Part shown: in pieces, positions 24,037-34,241 of the stretch | Layout of the letters: the number at the start of each line of letters is the position of its first letter | Position numbering within the stretch: position 1 is the first letter of the stretch | NCBI RefSeq assembly: GCF_007827955.1 | Contig: NZ_VITR01000018.1 | Span: 1-64,000, forward strand | Length of the DNA stretch: 64,000 bases | Source of the DNA: Nitrospirillum pindoramense | Lineage (GTDB): Bacteria; Pseudomonadota; Alphaproteobacteria; Azospirillales; Azospirillaceae | Direction of reading: 5' to 3' | Notes under the pieces: model-generated | Database searches by the model: none | What the model was told of the DNA's origin: nothing | Seen by the model: the letters and a program-made list of their open reading frames with translations, nothing else | Position numbers and translations under genes: made by a program

Positions 24037-24426
24037 TCAAACAGACAAAAAGTCGCCGGCCGGCGCACCGAACCCGGCGAAGTCGGGCGGCAGTTCCACG
24101 CCCCACATCTTTTCCAGATTGTAGAAGGCGCGGACCTCCGGACGGAACAGGTGGACCAGCACGTCGCCGGCGTCGATCAGCACCCAGTCGCACTGGGGCG
24201 TGCCTTCGGCGTCCAGGCCGACCAGCCCGACTTCCTTGAGCTTGGACAGCAGGTGGCCAGCCATCGCGTCCACCTGGCGGGCGGAGCGGCCGGAGGTGAT
24301 GACGATGTAGTCGGCCAGGGTGGACTTGCCCTTGAGGTCGAGCACCACGGTGCCTTCGGCCTTGTCATCCTCCACACTGGCGACGATCAGGTCGCGCAGC
24401 TGCTCGGGGAAGTCGGGGGCCGCCAT
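24037..24426 (-). CDS. rsfS: Ribosomal silencing factor RsfS
   Basis: About 129 residues from the ATG at 24426. The family core is complete: LIVASVEDDKAEGTVVLDLKGKS, YIVITSGRSARQVDAMAGHL, CDWVLIDAGDVLVHLFRPE and FYNLEKMWG. RsfS binds uL14 and blocks subunit joining in slow-growing cells. The start is not settled: no Shine-Dalgarno precedes the ATG at 24426, whereas AGAGG lies 8 nt before an in-frame ATT at 24492, and the frame stays open to a GTG at 24546. The extra 22 to 40 residues are Pro/Thr-rich. It sits between nadD and rlmH, the usual order. Confidence 0.95.
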   Translation of the reverse strand: MAAPDFPEQLRDLIVASVEDDKAEGTVVLDLKGKSTLADYIVITSGRSARQVDAMAGHLLSKLKEVGLVGLDAEGTPQCDWVLIDAGDVLVHLFRPEVRAFYNLEKMWGVELPPDFAGFGAPAGDFLSV

Positions 24427-24631
24427 GTCCGGAAGCGGCTGGGGCGCCGTCCGCCCAGCGGTCGGCGTCGGGAAATGGGCGATGGTGGAAATGATCGTTA
24501 CCTCTAAGCAAAAAAGGGCGCTCAGGACCGGAGGACCGGCCCGCACCCTGATGATAATCCGTTGATGTCCGTGGGCAAGCCGAACGGTGGCGTCTTGCCC
24601 ACGGGGTTAGCCCCGGCGGTTGGTTTCCCGG

Positions 24632-25276
24632 TCATCGGCCGGCCCACCACCCCTTCCGCCGGATCTCGGTGGAGGAGGCGGGGTGCAGCGGCCCGTCCAG
24701 AAAGGTCCAGGCCGGCGCCGGCCGTGCCGGCAGCCCACCCGCGTCCCGTGGCGGAACCCTGCTCCGGGAATACCGCCGCGCGGCCTGGCCGACAAGCGCC
24801 TTTAGGGAATAGGGGCGGCGCGGAAACACGGCAACGGGCATGCGGCCCAGGATGCGCGTCCATCCCCGCCAGCGCGGAATCTGCAACAGGTTGTCGGCGC
24901 CCATGATCCAAACGAAGCGGGTGCGGGGATAGCGGCGGCGCAGGGCCTCCAGCGTGTCCACGGTGTAGCGGGTGCCCAGCTGCGTCTCCAGGTCCGTCAC
25001 CAGGATGCGCGGATCGCGGGCGGCAGCGCGGGCGGCATCCAGCCGGGCATCCAGCGTGGCCATGCCGCGCGTCTGCTTCAACGGGTTCTGCGGGCTGACC
25101 AGCCACCACACCTGGTCCAGCTTCAGCCGGCGCAGCATCCATTGGCTGACATGGCGGTGGCCGGCATGGGCGGGGTTGAAGGACCCGCCCAGAATGCCGA
25201 TGCGCCGGCCGGCCCAACTGGCACCGGTCAGCGGCCGCGGTCGAATCCAATAGCGGCCGTGGGGGGAGGTTGACAT
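24632..25276 (-). CDS. nadD: Nicotinate-nucleotide adenylyltransferase
   Basis: A 214-residue enzyme of NAD biosynthesis, adenylating nicotinate mononucleotide. The nucleotidyltransferase motif GGSFNPAHAGHRHVS carries the (H/T)xGH signature, ISSTEIR-equivalent is HPASSTEIR near the C-terminus, and MGADNLLQIPRW and WWLVSPQNPLKQ are NadD-specific. The N-terminal 23 residues (rich in Arg and Pro) exceed the typical enzyme, and there is no clear Shine-Dalgarno before the ATG at 25276, so a later start is possible. proA is 22 bp upstream. Confidence 0.95.
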   Translation of the reverse strand: MSTSPHGRYWIRPRPLTGASWAGRRIGILGGSFNPAHAGHRHVSQWMLRRLKLDQVWWLVSPQNPLKQTRGMATLDARLDAARAAARDPRILVTDLETQLGTRYTVDTLEALRRRYPRTRFVWIMGADNLLQIPRWRGWTRILGRMPVAVFPRRPYSLKALVGQAARRYSRSRVPPRDAGGLPARPAPAWTFLDGPLHPASSTEIRRKGWWAGR

Positions 25277-25298
25277 GAGGGGTAAGCCAGCCGGTCGC

Positions 25299-26570
25299 TT
25301 ACGGGCGCGTCTGGCCGTCGCCGCGCACGACGTACTTGTAACTGGTCAGCTGCTCCGCGCCCACGGGGCCGCGGGCGTGCAGCTTGCCGGTGGAAATGCC
25401 GATTTCCGCGCCGAAGCCGAACTCCCCACCATCGGCGAACTGGGTGGAGGCGTTCCACAGCACGATGCCGCTGTCCACCCGCGCCAGGAAATACTCCGCC
25501 GTGGCCGCATCCTCCGTCACGATGCTGTCGGTATGGTGGCTGCCGTGGCGCTCGATATGCGCGATGGCGTCGTCCACGCCGTCCACCACCTTCACCGACA
25601 GGATGGCGTCCAGGTATTCGGTATCCCAGTCGGCGTCGTCGGCGGGCAGGACGCGGCCGTCCAGGGACTGGACCGTGGCGTCGCCCCGCACCTCGCAGCC
25701 GGCGGCGACCAGATCTTCGATCAGGGCGGGCAGCTGGGCCGCCGCCACGTCGCGGTGGACCAGCAGCGTCTCCATGGCGCCGCAGATGCCGGTGCGGCGC
25801 ATCTTGGCGTTGAGCGCGATGGCGCGGCCCTTGGCCGGATCGGCCGCCCGGTCCAGGTAAACGTGGCAGATGCCGTCCAGGTGCTTGATGACCGGCACGC
25901 GCGATTCCGCCGCCACCCGTGCCGTCAGCGACTTGCCGCCCCGGGGAATGATGACGTCGACGAAATCGGTCATGGTCAGCAGGATGCCCACGGCGGCGCG
26001 GTTGGTGGTGGGCACCAGCTGCACGGCGTCGGCGGGCAGGCCGCCCTCCACCAGGCCCCGGCGCATGGCGTCCACGATGGTGCTGGAGGAATGCAGGCTT
26101 TCCGACCCGCCGCGCAGGATGGCGGCGTTGCCGGACTTCACGCACAGGCCACCGGCATCCGCCGTCACGTTGGGCCGGCTTTCATAGATGATGCCGATGA
26201 CGCCCAGGGGCACCCGCACCCGCTGGATGCGCAGGCCGTTAGGCCGGGTCCAGTCCGCCATGACCGCACCCAGGGGATCGGGCAGGTCGGCAACGTCCTC
26301 CAGCCCCTTGGCGATGGCCTCCAGCCGGCCCTCGTCCAGGCGCAGGCGGTCCAGCAGGGCGGGGGTCAGGCCCTTGGCCTGGCCGGCCGCCATGTCGCGG
26401 GCGTTGGCGTCCAAGATGAGGACGGCGTCGGCGCGCAGGGCGACCGCGGCGGCGCGCAGCCCGGCGACGCGCTGCTCCGGCGTGGTCACGGCCAACTGGG
26501 CGCTGGCGGCGCGCGCCCGCTGCCCGATGTCCCGCATCACCGCCGTGAGGTCGACCGTCTGCCCGTCCAT
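25299..26570 (-). CDS. proA: Glutamate-5-semialdehyde dehydrogenase
   Basis: About 423 residues from the ATG at 26570 ([16 protein letters not shown]); a GTG three codons upstream is also possible. It is an aldehyde-dehydrogenase-fold enzyme that reduces gamma-glutamyl phosphate to glutamate semialdehyde in proline synthesis. Family motifs: [34 protein letters not shown], the catalytic Cys in [15 protein letters not shown], and [23 protein letters not shown]. Followed by nadD, rsfS and rlmH. proB is not next to it; an ABC transporter operon lies upstream instead. Confidence 0.96.
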   Translation of the reverse strand: MDGQTVDLTAVMRDIGQRARAASAQLAVTTPEQRVAGLRAAAVALRADAVLILDANARDMAAGQAKGLTPALLDRLRLDEGRLEAIAKGLEDVADLPDPLGAVMADWTRPNGLRIQRVRVPLGVIGIIYESRPNVTADAGGLCVKSGNAAILRGGSESLHSSSTIVDAMRRGLVEGGLPADAVQLVPTTNRAAVGILLTMTDFVDVIIPRGGKSLTARVAAESRVPVIKHLDGICHVYLDRAADPAKGRAIALNAKMRRTGICGAMETLLVHRDVAAAQLPALIEDLVAAGCEVRGDATVQSLDGRVLPADDADWDTEYLDAILSVKVVDGVDDAIAHIERHGSHHTDSIVTEDAATAEYFLARVDSGIVLWNASTQFADGGEFGFGAEIGISTGKLHARGPVGAEQLTSYKYVVRGDGQTRP

Positions 26571-26615
26571 GATTCGCACGCCCTGATATCCGTTACGCCG
26601 TCACACCTTCACCCA

Positions 26616-27680
26616 CTAGTTTTTAGCGGGAAACACCCGGGCGTGACGGAAGTCCACAGTACACCAGCTGCCGACGTCCAGCGCCAGATCGCTCAGCCGG
26701 TCGCGGGACAGCTGCGCTTCCAGCGCGCGGCCGGCCAGGTCCAGCTCCAGCCGGGCCACGGGGCCGGCGGCGTGCAGGCTGCTGACCCGCGCGCTCCACT
26801 TGCCCTCCGGCACGCCGTCGCCGGGCGCCACGTCCAGTTCCACCTGATGGGGCCGGACATAGATGACGGCCGGGCCGTTAGGGCCCACCTCGCCGTCGAC
26901 CCTTACGGCCTTGCCGTCCAGCCGGGCGACGCCCCCCTCGATGACGCCGTTCAGTCGGTTCACCCCGCCCAGGAAGTCGAAGACGAAGCTGTCGGCCGGG
27001 GTGTCGTACACCTCCGCCGGGGTGCCCACCTGGATGATCTGGCCATGGTTCATGACGACCACGCGGTCCGCCAGTTCCAGCGCCTCCTCCTGGTCATGGG
27101 TCACGAAGATGGAGGTGATGTGCATGTCGTCGTGCAGGTGGCGCAGCCACTTGCGTAAATCCTTGCGCACCTTGGCGTCCAGCGCGCCGAAGGGCTCATC
27201 CAGCAGCAGCACCTTGGGCTCAATGGCCAGCGCGCGGGCCAGGGCCACGCGCTGACGCTGGCCGCCGGACAACTGGCTGGGATAACGGCTGGCCAGGTGC
27301 GACAACTGCACCATTTCCAGCAGCTGGCCCACCCGGCGGCGGATGTCCATTTCCGCCGGCCGTTCCGCCTTTTTCTTGACGCGCAGGCCGAAGGCCACGT
27401 TGTCGAAGACGGTCATGTGCCGGAACAGGGCGTAGTGCTGGAAGACGAAACCCACCTTGCGATCGCGCGCGGCGCGGTCGCGGGTGTCCTGCCCGTCGAA
27501 GCTCACCTCGCCGGCGTCGGCATGGTCCAGCCCGGCGATGATGCGCAGCAGGGTGGTCTTGCCCGAGCCGCTGGGCCCCAGCAGGGCCAGCAGCTCGCCC
27601 GAGCGCACGTCCAGGCTGACGCCGCCCAGGGCGGTGAAGGCGCCGAAAGTCTTTTCCACATTGCGGATTTCAATGGCCAT
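26616..27680 (-). CDS. cysA: Sulfate/thiosulfate ABC transporter ATP-binding protein
   Basis: A 354-residue ATPase. Walker A is GPSGSGKTT (residues 35-43), the ABC signature LSGGQRQR (near 138), Walker [10 protein letters not shown] and the H-loop VTHDQEEA. The C-terminal TOBE-like domain ([13 protein letters not shown]) is typical of CysA. It powers import of sulfate or thiosulfate through CysT-CysW. It is last in the cysT-cysW-cysA operon, 56 bp after cysW. Confidence 0.95.
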   Translation of the reverse strand: MAIEIRNVEKTFGAFTALGGVSLDVRSGELLALLGPSGSGKTTLLRIIAGLDHADAGEVSFDGQDTRDRAARDRKVGFVFQHYALFRHMTVFDNVAFGLRVKKKAERPAEMDIRRRVGQLLEMVQLSHLASRYPSQLSGGQRQRVALARALAIEPKVLLLDEPFGALDAKVRKDLRKWLRHLHDDMHITSIFVTHDQEEALELADRVVVMNHGQIIQVGTPAEVYDTPADSFVFDFLGGVNRLNGVIEGGVARLDGKAVRVDGEVGPNGPAVIYVRPHQVELDVAPGDGVPEGKWSARVSSLHAAGPVARLELDLAGRALEAQLSRDRLSDLALDVGSWCTVDFRHARVFPAKN

Positions 27681-27736
27681 GCGCGCCGCCCGTTTGCTTG
27701 ATCGTCATTGTCGCCGCTTTCTTCACCCGTTTGGCC

Positions 27737-28594
27737 TCACCGCTTGGCGGCGGCGATCTGGTCGGCGAAGCGCCATTCCAGGATCGCCTTGGCCGCCAGG
27801 GTGACCAGCGCCAGCAGCGCCAGCAGCGAGGCCACCGCGAAGGCGGCCACGAAGTTGTATTCGTTGTACAGAATCTCGACATGCAGGGGCATGGTGTTGG
27901 TCTTGCCCCGGATGTGGCCGGAAACGACGGACACCGCCCCAAACTCCCCCATCGCGCGGGCGTTGCACAACAGCACGCCGTACAGCAGTCCCCAGCGGAT
28001 GTTGGGCAGGGTCACCAGGCGGAAGGTCTGCCAGCCGCTGGCGCCCAGCACGATGGCCGCTTCCTCATCCTCCACCCCCTGTTCCTGCATCAGGGGGATC
28101 AGTTCGCGCGCCACGAAGGGGAAGGTGACGAAGACGGTGGCCATGACCACGCCGGGCACGGCGAAGATGATCTGCACCCCGTGGTCGCGCAGCCAGGGGC
28201 CGAAGCTGCCGTGCAGGCCGAACAGCAGCACGTAGACCAGGCCGGAAATGACGGGCGAGACGGAGAAGGGCAGGTCGATCAGGGCCAGCAGCAGGCTCTT
28301 GCCCCGGAAATTGAACTTGGCGATGGCCCAGCTGGCGGCCACGCCGAACACCAGGTTCAGCGGCACGGCGATGGCGGCCACCGTCAGGGTCAGCTGGATG
28401 GCGGACAGGGCGTCGGGGTCGGTCAGGCCCTTGAGGAAGGCGCCGAAGCCCTTGGCCAGGGCCTGGCTGAACACCGCCGCGAGCGGCAGGGCCAGGAAGG
28501 CCGCCAGGAACAGGATGGCCAGGCCGATGAGCGCCAAGCGCGTCACGGGCCCCTCGCCCACGGCGGGGCGGCGGGAATGCGGATCAGCGGGCAT
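27737..28594 (-). CDS. cysW: Sulfate ABC transporter permease CysW
   Basis: A 285-residue inner-membrane permease with six predicted helices. The EAA coupling motif is [24 protein letters not shown], and [19 protein letters not shown] is strongly conserved in Cys[22 protein letters not shown] close to the C-terminus is also diagnostic. The start overlaps the cysT stop by 11 bp, indicating translational coupling. It forms the translocation pore with CysT. Confidence 0.95.
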   Translation of the reverse strand: MPADPHSRRPAVGEGPVTRLALIGLAILFLAAFLALPLAAVFSQALAKGFGAFLKGLTDPDALSAIQLTLTVAAIAVPLNLVFGVAASWAIAKFNFRGKSLLLALIDLPFSVSPVISGLVYVLLFGLHGSFGPWLRDHGVQIIFAVPGVVMATVFVTFPFVARELIPLMQEQGVEDEEAAIVLGASGWQTFRLVTLPNIRWGLLYGVLLCNARAMGEFGAVSVVSGHIRGKTNTMPLHVEILYNEYNFVAAFAVASLLALLALVTLAAKAILEWRFADQIAAAKR

Positions 28595-29459
28595 GGCGCG
28601 ACCGGGTCCAGCGCTGCAGGAAATTGATGCCCAGCAGCATGAGGAAGGAAACCCCCATCATGGCCGTGGCGATGACGGTGGCGCCGGCATAATCGTACTG
28701 CTCCAGCCGGGCGACGATCAGCAGGGGCACGATCTCGGACACCGCCGGGATGTTGCCGGCGATGAAGATGACGGAGCCGTATTCGCCCACACCACGGGCG
28801 AAGGCCAGGGCCACGCCGGTGATCAGCGCCGGCAGGATGGCGGGCAGCAGCACCTTGATGAAGGTCTGCCAGCGCGTGGCGCCCAGGGAGGCGGCGGCCT
28901 CCTCCACCTCGGCATCCAGGTCCTGCAGCACCGGCTCCACCGTGCGGACGATGAAGGGCAGGCCGACGAACACCAGGGCGATGACGATGCCGATGGGGGT
29001 GAAGGCGATCTTGAAGCCGGCGGCCTTGGCCAGGGCGCCGATCCAGCCGTTGGGGGCATAGATGGCGGTCAGCGCGATGCCGGCGACGGAGGTCGGCAGG
29101 GCGAAGGGCAGGTCGACCATGGCGTCGATCAAGCGCCGGCCGGGGAAGCGGTAGCGCACCAGGACCCAGGCGACGACCAGGCCGAACACGGCGTTGATCA
29201 GCGCCGCCGCCAGGGCGCAGCCGAAGCTGACATAAAAGGCGTGCAGCACCCGCGGGGCCAGGGTGATGGCCCAGAACCGATCCCAGCCCACGTCCGCCGC
29301 CCGCAGCGCCATATGGCCCAGGGGGATCAGGACGATCAGGCATAGATAGGCCAGGGTGAAGCCGAAGGCCGTGCCGAAGCCGGGCAGGATGGTGGGCGCC
29401 AGGAAGGACCAGCCCCGCTTGGCCGGCCGGACGGTCGCGCCCGATGCCACGGCCGTCAC
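28584..29459 (-). CDS. cysT: Sulfate ABC transporter permease CysT
   Basis: About 291 residues from a GTG at 29459 with GGGGA upstream; the open frame continues 44 codons further but that extension lacks family features. The core has [34 protein letters not shown], the EAA motif [20 protein letters not shown] and [17 protein letters not shown]. It pairs with CysW as a sulfate permease. A periplasmic sulfate-binding gene (sbp or cysP), which usually starts this operon, is absent here, so it must be elsewhere. Confidence 0.93.
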   Translation of the reverse strand: MTAVASGATVRPAKRGWSFLAPTILPGFGTAFGFTLAYLCLIVLIPLGHMALRAADVGWDRFWAITLAPRVLHAFYVSFGCALAAALINAVFGLVVAWVLVRYRFPGRRLIDAMVDLPFALPTSVAGIALTAIYAPNGWIGALAKAAGFKIAFTPIGIVIALVFVGLPFIVRTVEPVLQDLDAEVEEAAASLGATRWQTFIKVLLPAILPALITGVALAFARGVGEYGSVIFIAGNIPAVSEIVPLLIVARLEQYDYAGATVIATAMMGVSFLMLLGINFLQRWTRSRHAR

Positions 29460-29657
29460 GAGGCGTCCCCATCCAGAAGGGACCCGTCCGAAAGGGATAA
29501 GTCGACGTGAGACGAACCCGGTCGGGTCATGAGCGGCCTTTCCCCAAATTCGAGACGTGAGATTAATGCATAAGCCCCGGAGCGTGTACAACCTTCACGC
29601 TGGGGAGTGCAGGCGCCTCTTTCACAACGGTGCCATGCATCTCCGAATAAATCACCA

Positions 29658-29671
29658 TCACAAAAGTGTGA
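29658..29671. promoter_or_regulatory. Inverted repeat TCACA-N4-TGTGA
   Basis: TCACAAAAGTGTGA is a perfect 5-4-5 inverted repeat in the cysT/GH1 divergent region. A second repeat with the same half-sites lies 56 bp further on. A regulator-binding role is inferred from the repetition. Confidence 0.45.
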
Positions 29672-29726
29672 AATATAAATCAATCGGATAATGCCGGGTC
29701 GTTGGCAAAATTCCCGCGCGGTAGCG

Positions 29727-29743
29727 GTCACATGACGTGTGAC
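29727..29743. promoter_or_regulatory. Inverted repeat GTCACA-N5-TGTGAC
   Basis: GTCACATGACGTGTGAC is a perfect 6-5-6 inverted repeat sharing the TCACA/TGTGA half-sites of the repeat at 29658-29671. It lies about 214 bp before the GH1 start and 270 bp before cysT. Confidence 0.5.
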
Positions 29744-29956
29744 AGCGTTGTCCGCATTGGGTAAAAGTCCTTCAGGGAGGAAGGGCATGACAAAAACCAA
29801 GGCTGGCACCGTTTTCAGGCCGGGTCATCCGGCGGAATTGCGCATGCCGGCGCGCGCCCTGGCCTTGCCGTACAGCCGATACCGGATCTTGCCGCGGGAT
29901 GAGCGTTCGCGGCGGGGGCTCCGTGGGGATGAGGCGCTACCAAGAAGCGGAGTGTA

Positions 29957-31417
29957 ATGAGCATGATGAATCGTCGCGCCCTGTTGCAGGGCACGGCCGC
30001 CCTGGCCGGTATAGGCGCCCTGGGGGGAACGACCGCGGCCTGGCGGTCCGCGCTGGCGGCCATGCCGGCGGGCCAAGTCGTGTTTCCGAAGGATTTCCTG
30101 TGGGGGGCCGCCACCGCCGCCTATCAGGTCGAGGGCGGGTGGAACGCCGACGGCAAGGGGCCGTCTATCTGGGACACCTTCACCCACCAGCCGGGCCACA
30201 TCAAGGAGAACGCGACCGGTGACGTGGCCTGCGACAGCTATCACAAGTACAAGGAGGACGCGGCCCTCATCCGGCAGATGAACCTGAAGAGCTACCGCTA
30301 TTCCATCGCCTGGTCGCGGGTGCAGCCGCTGGGCAAGGGGGCGGTGAATCAGGCGGGCCTGGATTATTACAAGCGCCTGACCGACGCGGTGCTGGAGGCG
30401 GGCGCCCGCCCCCTGGTCACGCTGTACCATTGGGATCTGCCGCAGGCCCTGGACGACGCCGGCGGCTGGACCAACCGCGACACCGCCGACCGGCTGGCGG
30501 AGTATGCCGACATCGTCGGCCGCGCCCTGGGCGACCGCATCACCCACTGGGCCATCCTGAACGAGCCCAAGACCTTCACCCACCTGGGCTATTGGGAAGG
30601 CATCTTCGCCCCCGGCCACAAGGATCCGCTGCAGATGCTGAAGGCCACCCATGTGGTGAACCTCAGCCAGGGCAAGGCCTTCCGCGCCCTGAAGGCCATC
30701 AATCCCAAGTTCCAGGTCGGCAGCGTCTGCGACGTGGCCAACATGGTGCCGCGCACGGACAGCGAGGCCGACAAGGCCGCGGCCGAGCGCTATCACCGCT
30801 TCCTGAACCTGTGGTTCCTGCAGCCGGTGCTGGACGGCACCTACCCCGACGTGCTGCCGCCCGACCAGCGCGACGCGCTGCTGGGCTTCCAGCCGGGGGA
30901 TGAGACGGTCATGCGCGCCGACTATGACATGGTCGGCCTGAACTACTACACCCGCTGGGTGGTGGCGGATAAGCCCGAGGGCAACGGCGTCCCCGGCCTG
31001 AACACCGCGCATGAGTGGGGCGTGGGGCCGCACGCCAAGACCGACATCGGCTGGGACATCGACCCGGACGGCTTCCACGACACGCTGGTGCGCATGGCCA
31101 AGGCCATCGGCAACCGCCCCATCGAGATCACGGAAAGCGGCGCCTCCTACAACACGCCGCTGGTCAACGGCCGGGTGAAGGACGTCCAGCGCATCGAGTA
31201 CATGAAGGCCTATTTCGCCGCCCTGTCCCGCGCCATCCAGGACGGGGCGCCCGTTCGCGCCTACCACGCCTGGAGCCTCATGGACAACTTCGAGTGGGCC
31301 CAGGGTTATACCCAGCGCTTCGGCCTGGTCTATGTCGATTACAAGAACGATCAGAAGCGGACGATCAAGGACAGCGGCCTGTGGTACGCCAAGGTCGCCA
31401 AGAACAACGGTTTCTGA
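29957..31417 (+). CDS. Tat-exported GH1 beta-glucosidase
   Basis: A 486-residue glycosidase with a twin-arginine signal (NRRALLQGTAALAGIGALGG) ending near SALAAMPA. The GH1 barrel starts FPKDFLWGAATAAYQVEGGW and has the acid/base Glu in WAILNEPKTF (NEP motif) and the nucleophile in IEITESGASY, where family consensus is TENG. YHWDLPQALDDAGGW and AYHAWSLMDNFEWAQGY bind the non-reducing sugar. It should hydrolyse short beta-glucosides in the periplasm. Tat export of a folded cytoplasmic-type enzyme is unusual but seen in proteobacteria. It ends at a hairpin terminator. Confidence 0.93.
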   Translation: MSMMNRRALLQGTAALAGIGALGGTTAAWRSALAAMPAGQVVFPKDFLWGAATAAYQVEGGWNADGKGPSIWDTFTHQPGHIKENATGDVACDSYHKYKEDAALIRQMNLKSYRYSIAWSRVQPLGKGAVNQAGLDYYKRLTDAVLEAGARPLVTLYHWDLPQALDDAGGWTNRDTADRLAEYADIVGRALGDRITHWAILNEPKTFTHLGYWEGIFAPGHKDPLQMLKATHVVNLSQGKAFRALKAINPKFQVGSVCDVANMVPRTDSEADKAAAERYHRFLNLWFLQPVLDGTYPDVLPPDQRDALLGFQPGDETVMRADYDMVGLNYYTRWVVADKPEGNGVPGLNTAHEWGVGPHAKTDIGWDIDPDGFHDTLVRMAKAIGNRPIEITESGASYNTPLVNGRVKDVQRIEYMKAYFAALSRAIQDGAPVRAYHAWSLMDNFEWAQGYTQRFGLVYVDYKNDQKRTIKDSGLWYAKVAKNNGF

Positions 31418-31428
31418 TTTCTGGTTTG

Positions 31429-31457
31429 CTGAGGCGGGACCGCCCGTCCCGCCTCAG
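31429..31457 (+). terminator. Hairpin after GH1
   Basis: CTGAGGCGGGAC (31429-31440) pairs perfectly with GTCCCGCCTCAG (31446-31457) around a 5-nt loop, 12 bp past the GH1 stop. No T-run follows, so termination may need Rho or the stem may protect the 3' end. Confidence 0.6.
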
Positions 31458-31652
31458 AATTGGGGCCGCAAATAAATGCCAGCCTCAATAAATAAAAAGC
31501 AATATTAACGCTGAATGAACGCCTGATCTGGATCAATCTTCTGATGAATTGATGGGTATTCCATTCCTTTAATAGATTATTAAGTGAGAGAGGACAGAGA
31601 ATTCACCTGATCATCTGTGCGCCGGCCGCAGGTGTTACCTCAGGAGGGTTAG

Positions 31653-33356
31653 ATGTCCTTAAAAAATATTCCGATCGTCTACAAGATATTGATAATCGTT
31701 GGGTTGTTGTCCTCCATCCTGATTTATGTGGGCTACACCGGATACCATAGCGCCGTCACCCTGGGCGCGGCCGGGCAGGATATTGACGACGCGGATGGCC
31801 AGGCGCTGCGCGCCGCCCGCATGAACCAGACCCTGATCGCGCTCAACCGCTCCCAATACCGCATGGGCATGGATGCGTCGCAGGAGTCGATGGCGACGGT
31901 GGAAAAGTCGGTGGCCGAGAACCGCGCGCTGTTCGAGCGCAGCCTGAATGACCTGCGGTCCGGTGCCGATCCCCAGGAACAGGAAATGCTGAGGACGGTG
32001 GCCGAGGGTTATGGCGCCTTGGTGGGCAACCTTGAGGCGACGATGGCGAAGGCGCGCACCCAGGGCGGCGTGGCCCCCACCGTGGACCAGATGGCCGTGA
32101 TCGCGTCGGTCAAGGAAGGCCGGGTCCTGGTTGACCAATTGCAGCAGCGGGTCCGCGCGCTGGCGGACCATTACGACCAGGCGGGCACCGACATGGCGCG
32201 GCGGGGTCAGGTCATGGCCGATGATGCCAAGCGCATCATGCTGATCGGGACGATCGCTGGGACCCTGGTAGGGGTGGCCCTGGGCATGGGCATCGGCCAT
32301 GTCGGTGTCGCTCGCCCCATCGGCGCCATGGTGGATTGCCTGCAGCGCCTGGCCGCCGGCGACGTGGGTTTCACCGTCTTCGGCTTGGGCCGCAAGGATG
32401 AGCTGGGGGCGGTGGCGGAGACCATGCAGGTCTTCAAGAGCAATATCCTGCGCAACCGCGAGATGGAGGCTGCCGCGAAGGAACAGGAACAGCACGCCGC
32501 GGCCGAAAAGAAGAAGGCCATGGATGAGTTGGCGGACCTGTTCGACGCCAAGGTGGCCGGCGTGGTCAAGGCGGTCTCCTCCGCGGCTGAGCAACTGTCG
32601 TCCACCGCCACGGCCATGTCCTCCATCGCCGAGGAAACCAACCGGCAGGCCACCACCGTGGCGGCGGCGGCCGACCAGACCACGGCCAATGTCCAGACCG
32701 TGTCCTCGGCGGCGGAGCAGCTCTCCTCCTCCATCGGGGAGATCAGCCAGCGCGTCGGCCATTCCAGCGAGGTGTCCAGCAGTGCCGTGGAGCGGGCGCG
32801 GTTGGCCAACGAGATGGTGCGCGGCCTGGCCTCCAACGCCGAGCGTATCGGCCGGGTCATCGAGCTGATCAGCAACATCGCCAGCCAGACCAACCTGCTG
32901 GCCCTCAACGCCACCATCGAGGCGGCGCGGGCGGGTGAGGCCGGCCGGGGCTTCGCCGTCGTGGCGGGGGAGGTCAAGACCCTGGCGACCCAGACCGCCA
33001 AGGCCACCGACGAGATCGTGGCCCAGATCGCGGAGGTCCAGGCCTCCACCCGGCAGGCCGTGGGCGCCATCGAGGGCATCGGCGCGGTGATCGATGAACT
33101 GAGCCAGATCTCCAGCGCCATCGCCTCGGCGGTCGAGGAACAGAGCGCCGCGACGCAGGAGATCGCCCGCAATGTCGACCAGGCGGCCCACGGCACGCAG
33201 GACGTGTCGCGCAGCATCGCCGGCGTCACCGTGGCATCGGCGGAGGCCGGACAGGCCGCCTCCCAGGTGCTGGCCGCGGCCAGCGGCCTGGGCCGCAGCT
33301 CCGACATCCTGCGGACGGAGGTGGGCAGCTTCATCAGCCGCGTGCGCGCCGCCTGA
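31653..33356 (+). CDS. Methyl-accepting chemotaxis protein
   Basis: A 567-residue chemoreceptor. TM1 is near residues 10-30, a periplasmic four-helix-bundle-like sensor spans about 31-190 ([20 protein letters not shown]), TM2 is near 192-216. HAMP follows ([20 protein letters not shown]). The cytoplasmic coiled coil has the highly conserved tip [18 protein letters not shown] near residue 415. It ends ISRVRAA with no CheR/CheB-tethering pentapeptide. The ligand is not predictable. AGGAGGG lies 4 nt before the ATG. Upstream 31458-31652 is relatively AT-rich and presumably holds its promoter. Confidence 0.94.
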   Translation: MSLKNIPIVYKILIIVGLLSSILIYVGYTGYHSAVTLGAAGQDIDDADGQALRAARMNQTLIALNRSQYRMGMDASQESMATVEKSVAENRALFERSLNDLRSGADPQEQEMLRTVAEGYGALVGNLEATMAKARTQGGVAPTVDQMAVIASVKEGRVLVDQLQQRVRALADHYDQAGTDMARRGQVMADDAKRIMLIGTIAGTLVGVALGMGIGHVGVARPIGAMVDCLQRLAAGDVGFTVFGLGRKDELGAVAETMQVFKSNILRNREMEAAAKEQEQHAAAEKKKAMDELADLFDAKVAGVVKAVSSAAEQLSSTATAMSSIAEETNRQATTVAAAADQTTANVQTVSSAAEQLSSSIGEISQRVGHSSEVSSSAVERARLANEMVRGLASNAERIGRVIELISNIASQTNLLALNATIEAARAGEAGRGFAVVAGEVKTLATQTAKATDEIVAQIAEVQASTRQAVGAIEGIGAVIDELSQISSAIASAVEEQSAATQEIARNVDQAAHGTQDVSRSIAGVTVASAEAGQAASQVLAAASGLGRSSDILRTEVGSFISRVRAA

Positions 33357-33359
33357 CGG

Positions 33360-33396
33360 GGCGGGGCCGGCGGTGATGCCGCGGGCCCCGCCTTTT
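33360..33396 (+). terminator. Terminator of the chemoreceptor gene
   Basis: GGCGGGGCC (33360-33368) pairs with GGCCCCGCC (33384-33392), with a smaller inner stem, and TTTT follows. Confidence 0.75.
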
Positions 33397-33416
33397 CCAA
33401 TCAGAATACAGGCCGC

Positions 33417-34241
33417 TCAGAACACATGGAATTGGGGCAGGGCGTAGAGGCGCGTGGGGCTGCCATCCTCCGCCGTGGCGCCGAGTTGCAGGGTGGGGTT
33501 GCGCCGGTCCAGCTTTCGGCCGAATTCCAAAATGGGCCGTCCTTTGTCGTCGGTTTCCAACGCTTCCCCGGTGTCGAGGGTGGCATGGACGCGGCAGTGG
33601 GCGTCCGGCTCGCAACTGAAGTCCAGTTCGTCGATGCTGGGGACGAAGAAGCCCATGACCGGCCCCACGAATTCCTCGATGGCCTGGTCCAGCACCTTGG
33701 CGCCTTGGCGCAATTCGCTATAGGCGACGGGCTGCTTTCCGTCGGACAGCACCTCCAGCATCACCGTGGCGCGCAGCGACCCCTTGGCCTGATTGCTGAC
33801 CAGTTTGGCGTCGGCGGCCTCCCAGTCGGCGCGGTAGGGAATGTAGAAATAGCCATCGGGCGTGGCTTCAATGGCCTCTTCCTTGCCGTTGTAGACGGCC
33901 CATAGCTGGATGGGCAGGGGGCCGGACTTGCCCTTGTCCAACTGCACCTTGAAGATCATGCGCAGGTGGTGGCCGCTGGAATTCTCCATACGGTCCAGCA
34001 CCTTCAAGGCTTCCGCCAGCTTGGCGTAAGAGGTCTTGCCGAACTGCTCCCGCGAGGTCACCACCATTTCCGGCACGACCTCGTCCTGAGGGGCAGTTTG
34101 GGAAGGGGTGGCCTGGGGCGGGACCTGAGCCGTGGCGGCCGGGTCCGCCGTTGCTTGTTCCGTCGTTTGCGCGCCAGCCGCACCGGCGTAAACCGTGAGC
34201 AGGGCGGCCAGCGTCGCCCCCATCCACATCTGGGCTTGCAC
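33417..34241 (-). CDS. Secreted protein, paralogue 1 of a tandem pair
   Basis: About 274 residues from a GTG at 34241 with GGGA upstream. The signal peptide is MQAQMWMGATLAALLTVYAG ending AGA; a Thr/Pro/Ala-rich linker follows. The globular part begins VPEMVVTSREQFGKTSYAKL and contains YFYIPYRADWEAADAKLVSN, YSELRQGAKVLDQAIEEFV and two close cysteines (FSCEPDAHCRV) likely forming a disulfide. The same blocks occur in the neighbouring gene at 34396-35187. I recognise no named family. Function unknown, periplasmic or outer-membrane associated. Confidence 0.75.
   Translation of the reverse strand: MQAQMWMGATLAALLTVYAGAAGAQTTEQATADPAATAQVPPQATPSQTAPQDEVVPEMVVTSREQFGKTSYAKLAEALKVLDRMENSSGHHLRMIFKVQLDKGKSGPLPIQLWAVYNGKEEAIEATPDGYFYIPYRADWEAADAKLVSNQAKGSLRATVMLEVLSDGKQPVAYSELRQGAKVLDQAIEEFVGPVMGFFVPSIDELDFSCEPDAHCRVHATLDTGEALETDDKGRPILEFGRKLDRRNPTLQLGATAEDGSPTRLYALPQFHVF

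Larger units (their letters stand above)
29460..29956. other. Divergent intergenic region cysT / GH1
   Basis: 497 bp between two divergent operons. No convincing gene is seen (a 72-codon frame ending at 29957 has no features). It is locally AT-richer around 29640-29700 and contains two TCACA/TGTGA inverted repeats, listed separately. Confidence 0.5.

Noticed and set aside
29739-29957. A 72-codon frame before the GH1 gene as a leader peptide
   Set aside because: It has no ribosome site or conserved feature and runs into the GH1 start in another frame.
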